Assembly: GCF_026410385.1 (NCBI RefSeq)
Contig: NZ_JAPMLT010000001.1
Span: 496,001-560,000 of the forward strand
Direction of reading: 5' to 3'
Source: Tumebacillus lacus
GTDB taxonomy: Bacteria; Bacillota; Bacilli; Tumebacillales; Tumebacillaceae
Length of the DNA: 64,000 nt
Shown here: one piece after another, positions 35,419-45,583 of the stretch
How positions within the stretch are numbered: position 1 is the stretch's first letter
Layout: every line of letters starts with the position of its first letter
Translations under genes and position numbers: made by a program
Notes under the pieces: model-generated
Database searches by the model: none
Told to the model about the DNA's origin: nothing
Seen by the model: only the letters and a program-made list of their open reading frames with translations

Positions 35419-36902
35419 ACGGTTACCCCTTCCGGCAGCAGTTCGCCGCGCAGGTTCCAAGTTTTTGATTCGACGATTTTGGCCAAGATCATCTGACCGA
35501 CCATGCTCTTGATCTCGTCCGGCGTAAAGCCTTCGATGTGCACGATCTTGTTGCTCTCGGTGCGCGCCTGCAGCACGTTCTTGTTGGTCTTCGATTCGCC
35601 TTCGACCAGCACAGAATAGACCTTGCCGACCATCTCTTGCGCGTGTTCGGAGGTGATGCGCTCCTGGAGCCCGATCAGACGGAGCAGGCGGTCTTTTTTC
35701 TCCGCCTCCGTCACGTCGTCCGGCAGACGGGTCGCCGGAGTCCCCGCGCGCGGCGAGTAGATGAACGTGTACGCGCTGTCGTAGCGGACCGTCTCCAGCA
35801 GCGACAGCGTGTCTTGGAATTGCTCCTCCGTCTCACCCGGGAACCCGGTGATGATATCGGTCGTCAACGACACGTCCGGGATGCGCGCCTTGATCCGTTC
35901 CACCAGATCGAGGTACTCCTCGCGGGTGTAGCCGCGCTTCATCCGGCGCAACACCTGCGAGTTGCCCGACTGGGCCGGCAGATGGATGTTGTTGCAGATC
36001 TTGTCATGGCGGGCGATCGTGTCGATCAGCTTGTCGGTAAAGTTCCACGGGTTCGAAGTGGTGAAGCGGATGCGCTCGATCCCTTCGACCCCCGCCGCCA
36101 TGTCCATCAGATCGGCAAAGTCGATGTGGCCGAGATCCAGCCCGTAGTCATTGACATTTTGCCCGAGCAGATAGATCTCTTTATATCCTTCTGCCGCCAG
36201 TTCGCGCAGTTCGTTGAGAATGTCTTCCGGCAGACGGGAGCGTTCCTCGCCACGGGTGAACGGGACGATGCAGTAGGTGCAAAACTTGTTGCACCCGTAC
36301 TGGATGTTCACCCAGGCGCGCACGCCGTCCTTGCGCATCTTCGGCAGGTTTTCGACGGTGCCTTGCGCCGCATCCCAGACCTCGAAGATCGTCTCTTTGC
36401 TGTGATGCGCCTGCTCGATCAGTTCCGGCAGCATATGGATGTTGTGCGTGCCAAAGACGATGTCGACATGCGGATGTTTGACGCGGACTTTCTCGCGCAC
36501 GACCTCTTCCTGTGCCATGCAACCGCACAGGCCGATCAGCAGGTTTGGATTTTTCGCTTTGATCGGTTTGAGCGTGCCGATGTGGCCGAACACCTTGTCC
36601 TCCGCATTTTCACGGACTGCGCAAGTGTTGTACAGCACGAAATCAGCGTCTTCGATCACGTTTGCCGGGGCGTATCCCATCTCTTCCAACATGCCGGCCA
36701 TGATCTCCGTGTCATGCTCGTTCATCTGACACCCGTGGGTGCGGATGAAATATTGTTTGCCTTCGCCGAGTCGGCCGACGTCTTTGGCGATCGTCCGGTA
36801 GTCGACGCGCTGACGCTCCGCCATCGTCGGGCGGTGTGCATCGGCTGCGTGTTGGTCGAGATCTTCGATTTGAACAAACCCTTCGTTGTTCACGCCGCTC
36901 AT
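35415..36902 (-). CDS. miaB: tRNA methylthiotransferase MiaB
   Basis: A 495-residue radical-SAM enzyme that converts i6A37 to ms2i6A37 in tRNA. Order: a 60-residue N-terminal extension, the UPF0004 cluster domain (THGCQMNEHDTE), the radical SAM motif CNKFCTYC near residue 207, and a C-terminal TRAM domain (about 430-495). The N-terminal extension is typical of Bacilli. It works after MiaA, encoded at 27889-28833. A TATAAT box lies at 36944-36949. Confidence 0.96.
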   Translation of the reverse strand: MSGVNNEGFVQIEDLDQHAADAHRPTMAERQRVDYRTIAKDVGRLGEGKQYFIRTHGCQMNEHDTEIMAGMLEEMGYAPANVIEDADFVLYNTCAVRENAEDKVFGHIGTLKPIKAKNPNLLIGLCGCMAQEEVVREKVRVKHPHVDIVFGTHNIHMLPELIEQAHHSKETIFEVWDAAQGTVENLPKMRKDGVRAWVNIQYGCNKFCTYCIVPFTRGEERSRLPEDILNELRELAAEGYKEIYLLGQNVNDYGLDLGHIDFADLMDMAAGVEGIERIRFTTSNPWNFTDKLIDTIARHDKICNNIHLPAQSGNSQVLRRMKRGYTREEYLDLVERIKARIPDVSLTTDIITGFPGETEEQFQDTLSLLETVRYDSAYTFIYSPRAGTPATRLPDDVTEAEKKDRLLRLIGLQERITSEHAQEMVGKVYSVLVEGESKTNKNVLQARTESNKIVHIEGFTPDEIKSMVGQMILAKIVESKTWNLRGELLPEGVTV

Positions 36903-36943
36903 CTGTCCATTGCTCCTTTCTCCTATGCCATTCGCTATCTGCC

Positions 36944-36949
36944 ATTATA
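36944..36949 (-). promoter_or_regulatory. -10 box of the miaB operon
   Basis: TATAAT on the minus strand 42 bp upstream of the miaB ATG; no clear -35 box at 17 bp. Confidence 0.45.
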
Positions 36950-37064
36950 GCGAAATCAAAGTCGAAAATACAGTAGAAGTTCCGCCAAAATAAGCGGTTC
37001 ACAGGGCCAAGTTCTCCCCATATGATGATCTCACAACCACTCGACCCACAGCGAAGGAGAAGCG

Positions 37065-37160
37065 ATGACGATGGCAGATCACACGTTGGCATTTGTCTGC
37101 TTGCTGCTTGGCTTAGTCTGGAGTTTCTATCATTTGGCCAAAAATGAGTTGGGATCGTAA
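37065..37160 (+). CDS. 31-residue single-helix membrane peptide
   Basis: A short open frame with ATG at 37065 six nt or so after AAGGAG and a stop at 37160, ten bp before a terminator. The peptide has one hydrophobic helix (residues 8-22, TLAFVCLLLGLVWSFYH) and a charged tail KNELGS. The complete expression signals argue that it is a gene. Possible roles are a membrane-complex microprotein or type I toxin-like peptide; no family is recognised. Confidence 0.55.
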   Translation: MTMADHTLAFVCLLLGLVWSFYHLAKNELGS

Positions 37161-37168
37161 TACAAAAA

Positions 37169-37193
37169 AAACCCGCCTAGCCAGGGCGGGTTT
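37169..37193 (+). terminator. Terminator behind the 31-residue peptide gene
   Basis: Nine-bp stem AAACCCGCC/GGCGGGTTT (37169-37177 and 37185-37193) followed by TCGTTTC. Confidence 0.7.
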
Positions 37194-37204
37194 CGTTTCA
37201 TTAA

Positions 37205-37230
37205 CAGCAGGTGGTCATGAGCACCGGCTG
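37205..37230. repeat. 26-bp imperfect palindrome
   Basis: CAGC-GGTG-TCATGA-CACC-GCTG arms with two mismatched pairs, centred at 37217/37218, in the gap between the peptide gene and the protease gene. It could be an operator; it also covers the ATG of a 20-codon frame (37217-37279). Confidence 0.35.
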
Positions 37231-37280
37231 CCTGAGACGCACATCTTGTGTTGTCCAATTTTTCGAAGGAGGAAGCTGAC

Positions 37281-37331
37281 ATGAATCGCTGTTCATGTGG
37301 TGCGCTCCCTATGTGCATTATGTTAACTTAG
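37281..37331 (+). CDS. Candidate 16-residue Cys-containing peptide
   Basis: MNRCSCGALPMCIMLT, with a perfect GAAGGAGG eight nt upstream and TAG at 37329-37331. A 20-codon frame (37217-37279) ends 1 bp before this start and could act as a coupling leader. Three Cys in 16 residues and an ideal ribosome site are unusual for chance sequence. No promoter is clear. It could be a peptide signal, a leader peptide or a chance frame. Confidence 0.3.
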   Translation: MNRCSCGALPMCIMLT

Positions 37332-37383
37332 CGACCGTTATTTCGCAAGTTGTAACTTCTTCCTCCAGCTGTAAACAGACAAA

Positions 37384-37419
37384 CAAACAGCCGAGCTTCC
37401 TCGATGGAAACTCGGCTGT
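37384..37419 (-). terminator. Terminator of the protease gene
   Basis: Nine-bp stem (37387-37395 and 37411-37419) with additional TTCC/GGAA pairing in the loop; TTTGTTTGT follows on the minus strand. Confidence 0.8.
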
Positions 37420-37440
37420 CTGTATTTGAAAAGTCGTGAT

Positions 37441-38814
37441 TTATTGAAGTGCGTTCAGTGCGGATGCAAGACCGTTGCCGGACTCTTCATCGTAACCCGG
37501 CTTGTTGATGTCAACTGCCGTGTTGTTGATGATTTGCTTGACTTGCGCCGGGCTCAGCACGTCTTTGCCGTGTTTTGCGATGATCACGCCTGCGAGACCT
37601 GCAACTTTCGGAGCAGCCATCGAGGTGCCTTGGTACCAAGCGTAGCCGCCCGGTACGGAGGACAGTGCGCGTTTGGTGCCGATGCGCAGAGCCGGGTTGC
37701 GAGTTTCCAGCCACGCGGTGCCGTAGTCGCCGCCCGGAGCGGTGACGTCGATCTTGCCGTTGCCGTAGTTGGAGTAGTACGCACGGTTGAGCGCTTCGCC
37801 GTTGGACGCAACGCGGATCAGCAGCGGGGAGCTCGGGCTGCGGTGCGTTGTGCCTTTTGCATCTTCGCCCATCAGCACGCGGGTCAGTTCACCCGGCTTG
37901 GAGATGTCGACGTTGTTGTTGCCGGCAGAACCGATGACGGTGACGCCTTTTTTTACCGCGTATTCGATCGCGCGGTTGAACAGGAGCACGTCCGCGACGA
38001 CAGCTTGGGTCGTCAGAGACGGATCTTGGTACCAGTCGTAGCCGCCCAGCGACATGTTGACGACGTCTACGTTGTCGTCAGCTGCCGTGTGCAGAGCTGC
38101 CGCGAGGTCAGCGGTGGATGCCCCGCCGGTCGGGCCGAAGACGCGGTATGCCGCCACTTTCAGATCCGGGCCGACGCCGAGGATGCGGCCGTTGCCTGCG
38201 ATGGAGCCTGCAACGTGGGTGCCGTGACCGCTCTGGTCAAACGCATCCGGGTAGCCCGGCACGAAGGACTTGCCGTACGCGTAGTTGTTCTTTACATCCG
38301 GGTGCGTGTAGTCGATGCCGGTGTCGACGACTGCGACGACGATGTCTTTGCCGTCAACCGATTTGCCGGTGCCGCCCAGGAGGTTCCAGGATGCGCCGTT
38401 GCTGGTCATTTGCTTGATGTCCCATTGGTAGGTGTTGTAGAGGTCAGCACCTGCGTACGGAACCGCTTGGACGGTCGTTTCCGTCGTCGCGTCGGACATG
38501 ACGTCCGGGAAGTACGTTTTCTCCACGCTCGCATCCAGTACGAGGCTGGAGGTTTCCACCGCATTCAGGAAGTCGGTGCTGGATGCCTCGACTTGAACGG
38601 CACCCAGTGCCGGGATGGAACGGGTCACTTTACCGCCTGCGTTTTCGATCAGGCTTTCGTAACCGCTCGGAAGACCTGCTTGTTGCTTGAAGACGACCAA
38701 ATATTTTTGCGGAGCTGCTTCTGCTTGGGCCACGTTGCCGCCGATTCCTGCTGCTGCCGATACACCGAGAGCTACTGCCAGCGTCAGTGCCGCTTTGTTT
38801 TTCATCTTTTTCAT
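37441..38814 (-). CDS. Secreted S8 subtilisin-like serine protease
   Basis: A 457-residue preproprotease. Signal peptide (residues 1-32, AEA cleavage), inhibitor I9-type propeptide (about 37-105, KYLVVFKQQAG), then the catalytic domain with Asp164 (VVDTGIDY), His197 (GHGTHVAGS), oxyanion Asn299 (GSAGNN) and Ser398 (GTSMAAP). No extra C-terminal domain. It would degrade extracellular protein. GGGAGG lies upstream of the ATG; the promoter is at 38864-38892. Confidence 0.93.
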   Translation of the reverse strand: MKKMKNKAALTLAVALGVSAAAGIGGNVAQAEAAPQKYLVVFKQQAGLPSGYESLIENAGGKVTRSIPALGAVQVEASSTDFLNAVETSSLVLDASVEKTYFPDVMSDATTETTVQAVPYAGADLYNTYQWDIKQMTSNGASWNLLGGTGKSVDGKDIVVAVVDTGIDYTHPDVKNNYAYGKSFVPGYPDAFDQSGHGTHVAGSIAGNGRILGVGPDLKVAAYRVFGPTGGASTADLAAALHTAADDNVDVVNMSLGGYDWYQDPSLTTQAVVADVLLFNRAIEYAVKKGVTVIGSAGNNNVDISKPGELTRVLMGEDAKGTTHRSPSSPLLIRVASNGEALNRAYYSNYGNGKIDVTAPGGDYGTAWLETRNPALRIGTKRALSSVPGGYAWYQGTSMAAPKVAGLAGVIIAKHGKDVLSPAQVKQIINNTAVDINKPGYDEESGNGLASALNALQ

Positions 38815-38863
38815 TTAACAAACCTCCCTAATTCGTAACTATCATTTACCCTTCCCTGAATAT

Positions 38864-38892
38864 ACTATAATCTAACTGTTCGAATCTGACAA
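38864..38892 (-). promoter_or_regulatory. Promoter of the subtilisin-like protease
   Basis: On the minus strand TTGTCA (38887-38892), 17 bp, TATAGT (38864-38869). Confidence 0.7.
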
Positions 38893-38936
38893 GTGGTTAA
38901 ATTCCGACAAATCAACTTTTTTTGCTTGGATCCTGT

Positions 38937-40184
38937 TTACTTGAAGTGTCCGCCGATTTTTTTCGAACGCTCAAACGCCTGCCCCGCCCGGGTCAGCGAG
39001 GCGGCTCGCACCAGCGCGGTGTTGCCGTAGCGCTCCTTGATCCGGTCGACGGTGTAGGCCAGACGCCGCTCCCGCTCGCGGTCGCGGAACAGGTCGAGCT
39101 GCTGCTCGTCGTCATCGGTCAGGTTCTCCACGGAGAGGCTGATCGAACGCACCGCCGTACCGTCCCAATGCTGGTGAAACAACCGGCGCGCCGCTTCATA
39201 GACATCGCCGGCGATGTTGGTCGGAACCGGCACTGACGTCTGGCGGGAAAAGCCGCCGGTCATCCCCTTGTAACCGCAGTGGATGTGGATTGTCCGCCCG
39301 CCCTTGCGCATCCGGCGCATCCGGCGGCAGACCTCCTCCGTCAATTCGAGCAGCACCACCTCGACCTCCTGTGCCGTCTCGTAGTCTCGGGGCAAGGTCA
39401 TCATGTGGCCGCAGCCCTTCATGTCCTGCCGAAATGTGTTCGGCGTGACCGGGCTGTAGTCGATCCCGTTGGCAGAGAGATGAAACACCTCGCCCATGAT
39501 CCCGAACCGCTTGCGCAGCAGGTGCAGCGGGTACGCGGCGAGATCGCCGATCGTCACGAGGCCCCGGCTCTGAAAATGCCGCTCCATCCGCGAGCCGACG
39601 CCAAACAGCTCGCGCACCGGCAGCGGATGCATCTCGCGGGCGATGTCCTCCCGCCGCCACTCCCAGATCCCCTCCGGCGCCTTTTTCGCTTTGTTGTCGC
39701 AGCAGACCTTGGCGACCAGCTTGTTCGGCCCGATGCCGACCGAACAGCGCACCCCCGTCTCCTCCAACACCAGCCTGCGAAACATCCGCCCGACCTCCCA
39801 CGCGTCGCCCCACAGCTTTTCCGTCCCGGTCACGTCGAGGAACAGTTCGTCGATGGAAAACACCTCCACCTGCGGCGTGAAGCGTTTGGCGATGTCCAGG
39901 ATCCGCACGGACACCTCCATGTACGTCTCCATCCGCGGCGGCACGAGGATCGCCTGCGGGCACTTTTGCTTGACCATCCAGACCGGGTCGACCGTCTTGA
40001 CCCCAAACGCCTTGGCCTCTTTGGAGGCGGCGAGCACGATGCCGCTGCGCCGCTCCGGATCGCCGCAGATCACCACCGGCTTGCCGCGCAGGGCCGAATC
40101 TTGGGCCTGTTCGACGCTCGCATAGAACGAGTTCATGTCGACGAGCAAGACGCGGCGCTTGTCTGTTACGTTATAGCCAGCCAT
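38937..40184 (-). CDS. Y-family DNA polymerase (UvrX/DinB-like)
   Basis: A 415-residue translesion polymerase. Catalytic acidic residues are in LLVDMNSFYASVE near residue 15 and FSIDELFLDV near 107. QQLDLF near residue 358 is a beta-clamp binding motif. The protein is closest in pattern to the Firmicute UvrX/YqjW branch, which often has a C-terminal SKKIGGH-type tail, and less to housekeeping DinB. Two LexA boxes upstream (40206-40219, 40243-40256) point to SOS induction. Confidence 0.88.
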   Translation of the reverse strand: MAGYNVTDKRRVLLVDMNSFYASVEQAQDSALRGKPVVICGDPERRSGIVLAASKEAKAFGVKTVDPVWMVKQKCPQAILVPPRMETYMEVSVRILDIAKRFTPQVEVFSIDELFLDVTGTEKLWGDAWEVGRMFRRLVLEETGVRCSVGIGPNKLVAKVCCDNKAKKAPEGIWEWRREDIAREMHPLPVRELFGVGSRMERHFQSRGLVTIGDLAAYPLHLLRKRFGIMGEVFHLSANGIDYSPVTPNTFRQDMKGCGHMMTLPRDYETAQEVEVVLLELTEEVCRRMRRMRKGGRTIHIHCGYKGMTGGFSRQTSVPVPTNIAGDVYEAARRLFHQHWDGTAVRSISLSVENLTDDDEQQLDLFRDRERERRLAYTVDRIKERYGNTALVRAASLTRAGQAFERSKKIGGHFK

Positions 40185-40205
40185 TTTCTTACCCCCATCG
40201 AAAAG

Positions 40206-40219
40206 GGAACGTTTGTTCC
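40206..40219. promoter_or_regulatory. LexA (SOS) box 1 of the Y-family polymerase gene
   Basis: GGAACGTTTGTTCC is a perfect 14-bp palindrome matching GAAC-N4-GTTC, 22 bp before the start codon. Confidence 0.75.
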
Positions 40220-40242
40220 TGTAATGTTATCTTCATTATACG

Positions 40243-40256
40243 CGAACATCCGTTCT
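40243..40256. promoter_or_regulatory. LexA (SOS) box 2 of the Y-family polymerase gene
   Basis: CGAACATCCGTTCT matches the Bacillus consensus CGAAC-N4-GTTCG with one end mismatch, 59 bp before the start codon. Confidence 0.75.
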
Positions 40257-40266
40257 CTATACAAGG

Positions 40267-40307
40267 ATAAAAAAAATCTGTCGAAGAGAAGTTCTCTTCG
40301 ACAGATT
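40267..40307 (-). terminator. Strong terminator of the 177-residue membrane protein gene
   Basis: Sixteen-bp perfect inverted repeat (40275-40290 and 40292-40307) followed on the minus strand by T8. It insulates the SOS promoter. Confidence 0.88.
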
Positions 40308-40840
40308 CATTTCAGCCGTTGCCGCAAGGGAACCGCCGGTGGCTGCGGCTGACGCGGCACGGAGCGGTGTTCGTCGTGGTAGACGAACACGCCGAGCAGA
40401 TAGCAGCCGCCCATCGCCACCAACGCCACGCTGTCCACCCACTGCCCGTAAAATCCGACCAAGTTCAGAGGATGCGCGAACATCGAAGCCCAGCCGGAGA
40501 ACAGCAACAGCAGTTCCGTGTCCCATGCTGCGCCGTACACGCCTTTGTAAAGCAAAAAGCAGGCCAGCGGCGCGAAGATCAGCAACATATAGCGCACCGA
40601 CTCGCGAAACCGCCGCTCGCGGCTGAAATGAGCCGCCTGCCAATAGCCGACCAGCCCCATCGTCAGGGCCACCGCCGTGCCAAACACAATCGTCGCCACG
40701 TCCAGCGTGATCATCGCCACCGGGCTCGTTCCCAGCAAGCGCCAGACCAAAAAAGGAATCAACAAGACCTTTATCAATATGCACAGGACGATGACGAGCT
40801 GCGCGGTGATCGTATGATAAAAAAGTTTCAAGCTCCTCAT
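40307..40840 (-). CDS. Hypothetical membrane protein, 177 residues
   Basis: Four to five hydrophobic segments (about residues 12-34, 42-65, 82-100, 108-125, 135-152) and a Pro/Arg/Gln-rich cytoplasmic tail. No family recognised. A GGGGGG run lies 9 nt before the ATG. It is monocistronic. A 7-bp inverted repeat ATTCCGT/ACGGAAT lies in the upstream gap (about 40886-40911). Confidence 0.65.
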   Translation of the reverse strand: MRSLKLFYHTITAQLVIVLCILIKVLLIPFLVWRLLGTSPVAMITLDVATIVFGTAVALTMGLVGYWQAAHFSRERRFRESVRYMLLIFAPLACFLLYKGVYGAAWDTELLLLFSGWASMFAHPLNLVGFYGQWVDSVALVAMGGCYLLGVFVYHDEHRSVPRQPQPPAVPLRQRLK

Positions 40841-40939
40841 CGGAAACGTCCCCCCCGCCTGCTAGGCCCTTGCACAGACCGTCCATTCCGTATCATTCTA
40901 TTCACGGAATTGGCAAGCATGACAAGCAGGATGCGAACG

Positions 40940-41389
40940 TTACAATGAATCGAGGACGTCCGGCTTCAACAGGATCGTCCAGACCGAGCGAATCACCGCC
41001 CAGCCGTTTTCAGCCTGCTCGTCCGTCGCGGTGTGCGGCTCCAGCCGCTTGAGCACCTTCCAGACCGAGAGCATCGCGCCGTCGAGCTCGTCGATGCCCT
41101 TGAGCACCCGCACCGTCAACGCGCCGTACGCTCGCAGGAGGGGCAAGATGACGAACGCCGGGTACATGCTGACCATCGCATCCAGATCCGAGAGCAATTT
41201 GACCAGCCATTCGCGGTTGCGGGTCACCAGTTCATAGAGGTACTCCCCCTGCATGTCCTCATTGCGAAATGCGCTGTCGTCCTCCCGCCAGCGGTTGGAT
41301 GCGACGATATTCAGCGACTCCAGTTCGTAAATTTTCAAAAAGATGCCATGCAACACTTCGCGCGACAGATCTTCTCGTTCCAAGTTCAC
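40940..41389 (-). CDS. Hypothetical cytoplasmic protein, ~149 residues
   Basis: A mostly helical soluble protein without cysteines near an active-site pattern; contains NRWREDDSAFRNEDMQGEYL near residue 35. No family recognised. GTG at 41389 lies 9 nt after AAAGGAG, whereas ATG 41398 touches that site, so GTG is preferred. It is separate from the aro/trp operon, which ends with its own terminator. Confidence 0.6.
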   Translation of the reverse strand: MNLEREDLSREVLHGIFLKIYELESLNIVASNRWREDDSAFRNEDMQGEYLYELVTRNREWLVKLLSDLDAMVSMYPAFVILPLLRAYGALTVRVLKGIDELDGAMLSVWKVLKRLEPHTATDEQAENGWAVIRSVWTILLKPDVLDSL

Positions 41390-41468
41390 AACGGTCATCT
41401 CCTTTGCTTTCCCCCGACAAAATTGTACCACACTTCCCGTTCTCGTGCCGAAACCGCTTACATAACAA

Positions 41469-41498
41469 AAAAAGACCTGCCCGCTCAAAGCGGACAGG
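41469..41498 (-). terminator. Terminator of the aro-trp supraoperon
   Basis: Nine-bp stem with one mismatch (41476-41484 and 41490-41498), then T7 on the minus strand, about 90 bp beyond the aroA stop. Confidence 0.8.
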
Positions 41499-41584
41499 CA
41501 CTAAATGAATAGGAGTGGAGAGAAACCAGAACTAAAGCTTATGTGTTTATCTTACTCGACCGACTGTTCGATTGTCAACCTAAA

Positions 41585-42871
<1,287 letters not shown>

Positions 42872-42928
42872 CAAAAAGCCCCCTTCTCACTTGCGGGAAA
42901 ACACTCCGATCCGCAGATCGGACGTGGA

Positions 42929-43765
42929 TTACAGAGGTGCTTCCGCCGAGCGCAACGGCTCTTTCAGCGACGCGGCGAAGTCGATCAGTTCGCGCTCCTT
43001 TTGCTCAGCCAGTGCCGAATCACCCGCTGCCAGCGCATCGGCGATCCCTCCGATGCCTTTGACGATCGCCGATCCGACGATCACGCCGTCCGCATGGCGG
43101 CCGATCTGCGCTGCCTGCTCCGGACGCCCGACGCCAAATCCGACCGCCACCGGCAGATCGGTGTGCTCCTTGACCGAAGCGATCAACTGCGGCAGGTCTT
43201 CGCTGACCGTATCGCGCACCCCGGTCACGCCGAGCGCCGCCACGACGTAGACGAAGCCTTGCGCCTCTTCGCAGATCTTCGCGATGCGCTCGCGAGAGTT
43301 CGGAGCGAGCAACGGGATCAGGTCGACGCCATGTTTGGCTGCCGCTGCCGCCGCTTCTCCGCTCTCTTCAATCGGCAGGTCCGGGATGATCGCGCCGTCT
43401 GCGCCGACCTCTTTTGCCGTTTCAAAAAATCGGTCGATGCCCCATTGGAACACCGGGTTGACGTACGTGAACAGCACCAGCGCCGCCTTCACCTGCGGCC
43501 GAACGCGCCGGACGAGCGCAAATACGTCCGGCATCCGGGTACCGCCAGCCAGAGCGCGCACCGCCGCCGCTTGGATCGTCGGACCGTCGGCCAGCGGATC
43601 GGAGTACGGGATGCCGATCTCGATGATGTCCGCCCCTTTGGCGTCCAGTTCGAGGATCAGGCGCTCGGTGATCTCCAAAGACGGATCTCCGGCGGTGAGG
43701 AACGGAATGAACGCCTTCTCGTTTTTTGCTTTCAGCTCTTGGAAAATCGCACCGATCCGGCTCAT
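42929..43765 (-). CDS. trpA: Tryptophan synthase alpha subunit
   Basis: A 278-residue TIM-barrel enzyme that cleaves indole-3-glycerol phosphate to indole. Catalytic Glu ([10 protein letters not shown] region) and Asp ([14 protein letters not shown]) motifs are present. It works as a complex with TrpB, whose stop codon overlaps its start by 4 bp. Confidence 0.97.
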   Translation of the reverse strand: MSRIGAIFQELKAKNEKAFIPFLTAGDPSLEITERLILELDAKGADIIEIGIPYSDPLADGPTIQAAAVRALAGGTRMPDVFALVRRVRPQVKAALVLFTYVNPVFQWGIDRFFETAKEVGADGAIIPDLPIEESGEAAAAAAKHGVDLIPLLAPNSRERIAKICEEAQGFVYVVAALGVTGVRDTVSEDLPQLIASVKEHTDLPVAVGFGVGRPEQAAQIGRHADGVIVGSAIVKGIGGIADALAAGDSALAEQKERELIDFAASLKEPLRSAEAPL

Positions 43766-44961
43766 CTGTCCGCACCTCCCAAAATGTCGAGCACCTGATG
43801 CACGTCTTTGTCCCCGCGTCCCGACAGCGACACGACGATCACGTGGTCGCTCGGCAGCGTCGGCGCGACCTGCATCGTATGAGCGATCGCATGCGACGAT
43901 TCCAGCGCCGGGATGATCCCTTCCAGTCGGGACAGCAGTTGGAACGCCTCCAACGCCTCGTTGTCTGTGATCGGCACATACTGTGCGCGGCCGGTGTCGG
44001 CGAGATGCGCGTGCTCAGGTCCGATGCCCGGATAGTCGAGACCTGCCGAGATCGAGTGCGCCGGCTGGATCTGACCGTACTCATCCTGCAGCAGGTAGGT
44101 CAGCGAGCCGTGGATGACACCCGGCAAGCCTTTGGAGATCGTCGCCGCATGCTCGTCCGTGTCCACGCCTTTGCCGGACGCTTCCACGCCGATCAGTTGG
44201 ACCGATTCGTCGTGCAGGAACGGGTAGAAAATGCCCATCGCATTCGATCCGCCGCCCACGCAGGCGATGATGCTATCCGGCAGTTTGCCTTCCAATTCCA
44301 CGATCTGTTCGCGCACTTCGTCGCCGATGATCCGCTGGAAATCACGGACGATCATCGGATACGGATGGGGACCGACGACCGAGCCGATGATGTAGAACGT
44401 ATCCTCGACATGTTCGACCCAATGGCGGATCGCTTCGTTCGTCGCGTCTTTGAGCGTGCGCGTGCCCGACTTGGCCGGGACGACCTCGGCGCCCATCAGG
44501 CGCATGCGAAACACGTTCAGTTCCTGACGCGCGATGTCCTCTTCACCCATAAACACGGTACACTCCAAGCCCAGCAGCGCCGACACCGTCGCCGTCGCCA
44601 CGCCGTGCTGGCCTGCGCCCGTCTCCGCGATGACACGCTTTTTGCCGGTCATCTTGGCCAGCAGACCTTGGCCGATCGTATTGTTGATCTTGTGTGCGCC
44701 GGTATGGTTCAAGTCTTCCCGCTTTAAGTAAATCTTCGCCCCGCCGAGGTGTTCCGTCAAGTTTTTTGCGTAATACAGCGACGTCGGACGGCCGGAGTAC
44801 ACGTTGAGGTAGTATTGCAATTGCTTTTGAAAATCCGGGTCTTCTATATAATGATTGTAATCGCGTTCGAGTTGCTCCAGCGCGTTCATCAACGTTTCCG
44901 GGACGAACTTGCCGCCGAATTTACCGAAGCGACCTTTGTTATCCGGGTATGCGGTGGTCAT
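43762..44961 (-). CDS. trpB: Tryptophan synthase beta subunit
   Basis: A 399-residue PLP enzyme joining indole and serine. The PLP-binding Lys lies in HTGAHKINN near residue 87, GGGSNAMG binds the phosphate, and [12 protein letters not shown] is conserved near residue 54. Starts by ATGA overlap with trpF. Confidence 0.97.
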   Translation of the reverse strand: MTTAYPDNKGRFGKFGGKFVPETLMNALEQLERDYNHYIEDPDFQKQLQYYLNVYSGRPTSLYYAKNLTEHLGGAKIYLKREDLNHTGAHKINNTIGQGLLAKMTGKKRVIAETGAGQHGVATATVSALLGLECTVFMGEEDIARQELNVFRMRLMGAEVVPAKSGTRTLKDATNEAIRHWVEHVEDTFYIIGSVVGPHPYPMIVRDFQRIIGDEVREQIVELEGKLPDSIIACVGGGSNAMGIFYPFLHDESVQLIGVEASGKGVDTDEHAATISKGLPGVIHGSLTYLLQDEYGQIQPAHSISAGLDYPGIGPEHAHLADTGRAQYVPITDNEALEAFQLLSRLEGIIPALESSHAIAHTMQVAPTLPSDHVIVVSLSGRGDKDVHQVLDILGGADR

Positions 44962-45578
44962 TGGGCCTTCCTCGCTCTCATCACAAAGTCGGTGATCTTC
45001 TCAGGGTCTTTCACGCCGTCGCTCTCGACACCCGACGACACATCGATGCCGTCCGGGCGATACCTGCTGATCAACTCTTCCACATTTCCAGGGTGCAGCC
45101 CGCCCGCCACAAACAGCGGCACGCCGGGCAGGCTCGCAGCCAACGCCGGGATCGACGTCCACGAAAACGTCTGTCCGGTGCCGCCCCTTGCGTTGTCGAG
45201 CAACACCGCATCGACCGCGTCGGCATACTCGGCCACCTGTTGATCGCCGTGATCCCCGCGTACGCCCCACGCTTTCCAGACGGCGCGCCCGGAGCGTTCA
45301 CGCAGCTCCCGGCAAAACGCGGGCGACTCCTCCCCGTGCAGTTGCAAAACGTCAAGCCCCGCCGTCTCCGCGGTGAACAACAGGTCGTCCATCGCCGCGT
45401 CGACAAACACGCCGACAGCTTGAAAAGAACGGGGCAGATCCGCAAGCAGGTCGCGCGCCTGCTCCGCTGTCACCTGCCGCTTGCTCTTGGCAAAGACAAA
45501 TCCCACATAGTCGATGGGAAGAGCGGCCGCCTGTTCGACCGCCTCCCGTGTCTTCAATCCGCAGACTTTGATCCGCAT
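44958..45578 (-). CDS. trpF: Phosphoribosylanthranilate isomerase
   Basis: A 206-residue TIM-barrel enzyme for the third step of tryptophan synthesis. [12 protein letters not shown] at the N-terminus holds the catalytic Cys, and VFVDA and [12 protein letters not shown] are conserved. ATG 45578 has GGAGG about 10 nt upstream; the frame open to 45587 is less likely. Confidence 0.96.
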   Translation of the reverse strand: MRIKVCGLKTREAVEQAAALPIDYVGFVFAKSKRQVTAEQARDLLADLPRSFQAVGVFVDAAMDDLLFTAETAGLDVLQLHGEESPAFCRELRERSGRAVWKAWGVRGDHGDQQVAEYADAVDAVLLDNARGGTGQTFSWTSIPALAASLPGVPLFVAGGLHPGNVEELISRYRPDGIDVSSGVESDGVKDPEKITDFVMRARKAQ

Positions 45579-45583
45579 CCCGA

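Noticed and set aside
40880..40915. Inverted repeat ATTCCGT/ACGGAAT as a terminator
   Set aside because: Short 7-bp stem with a 12-nt loop and no T-run; may be an operator but cannot be supported.
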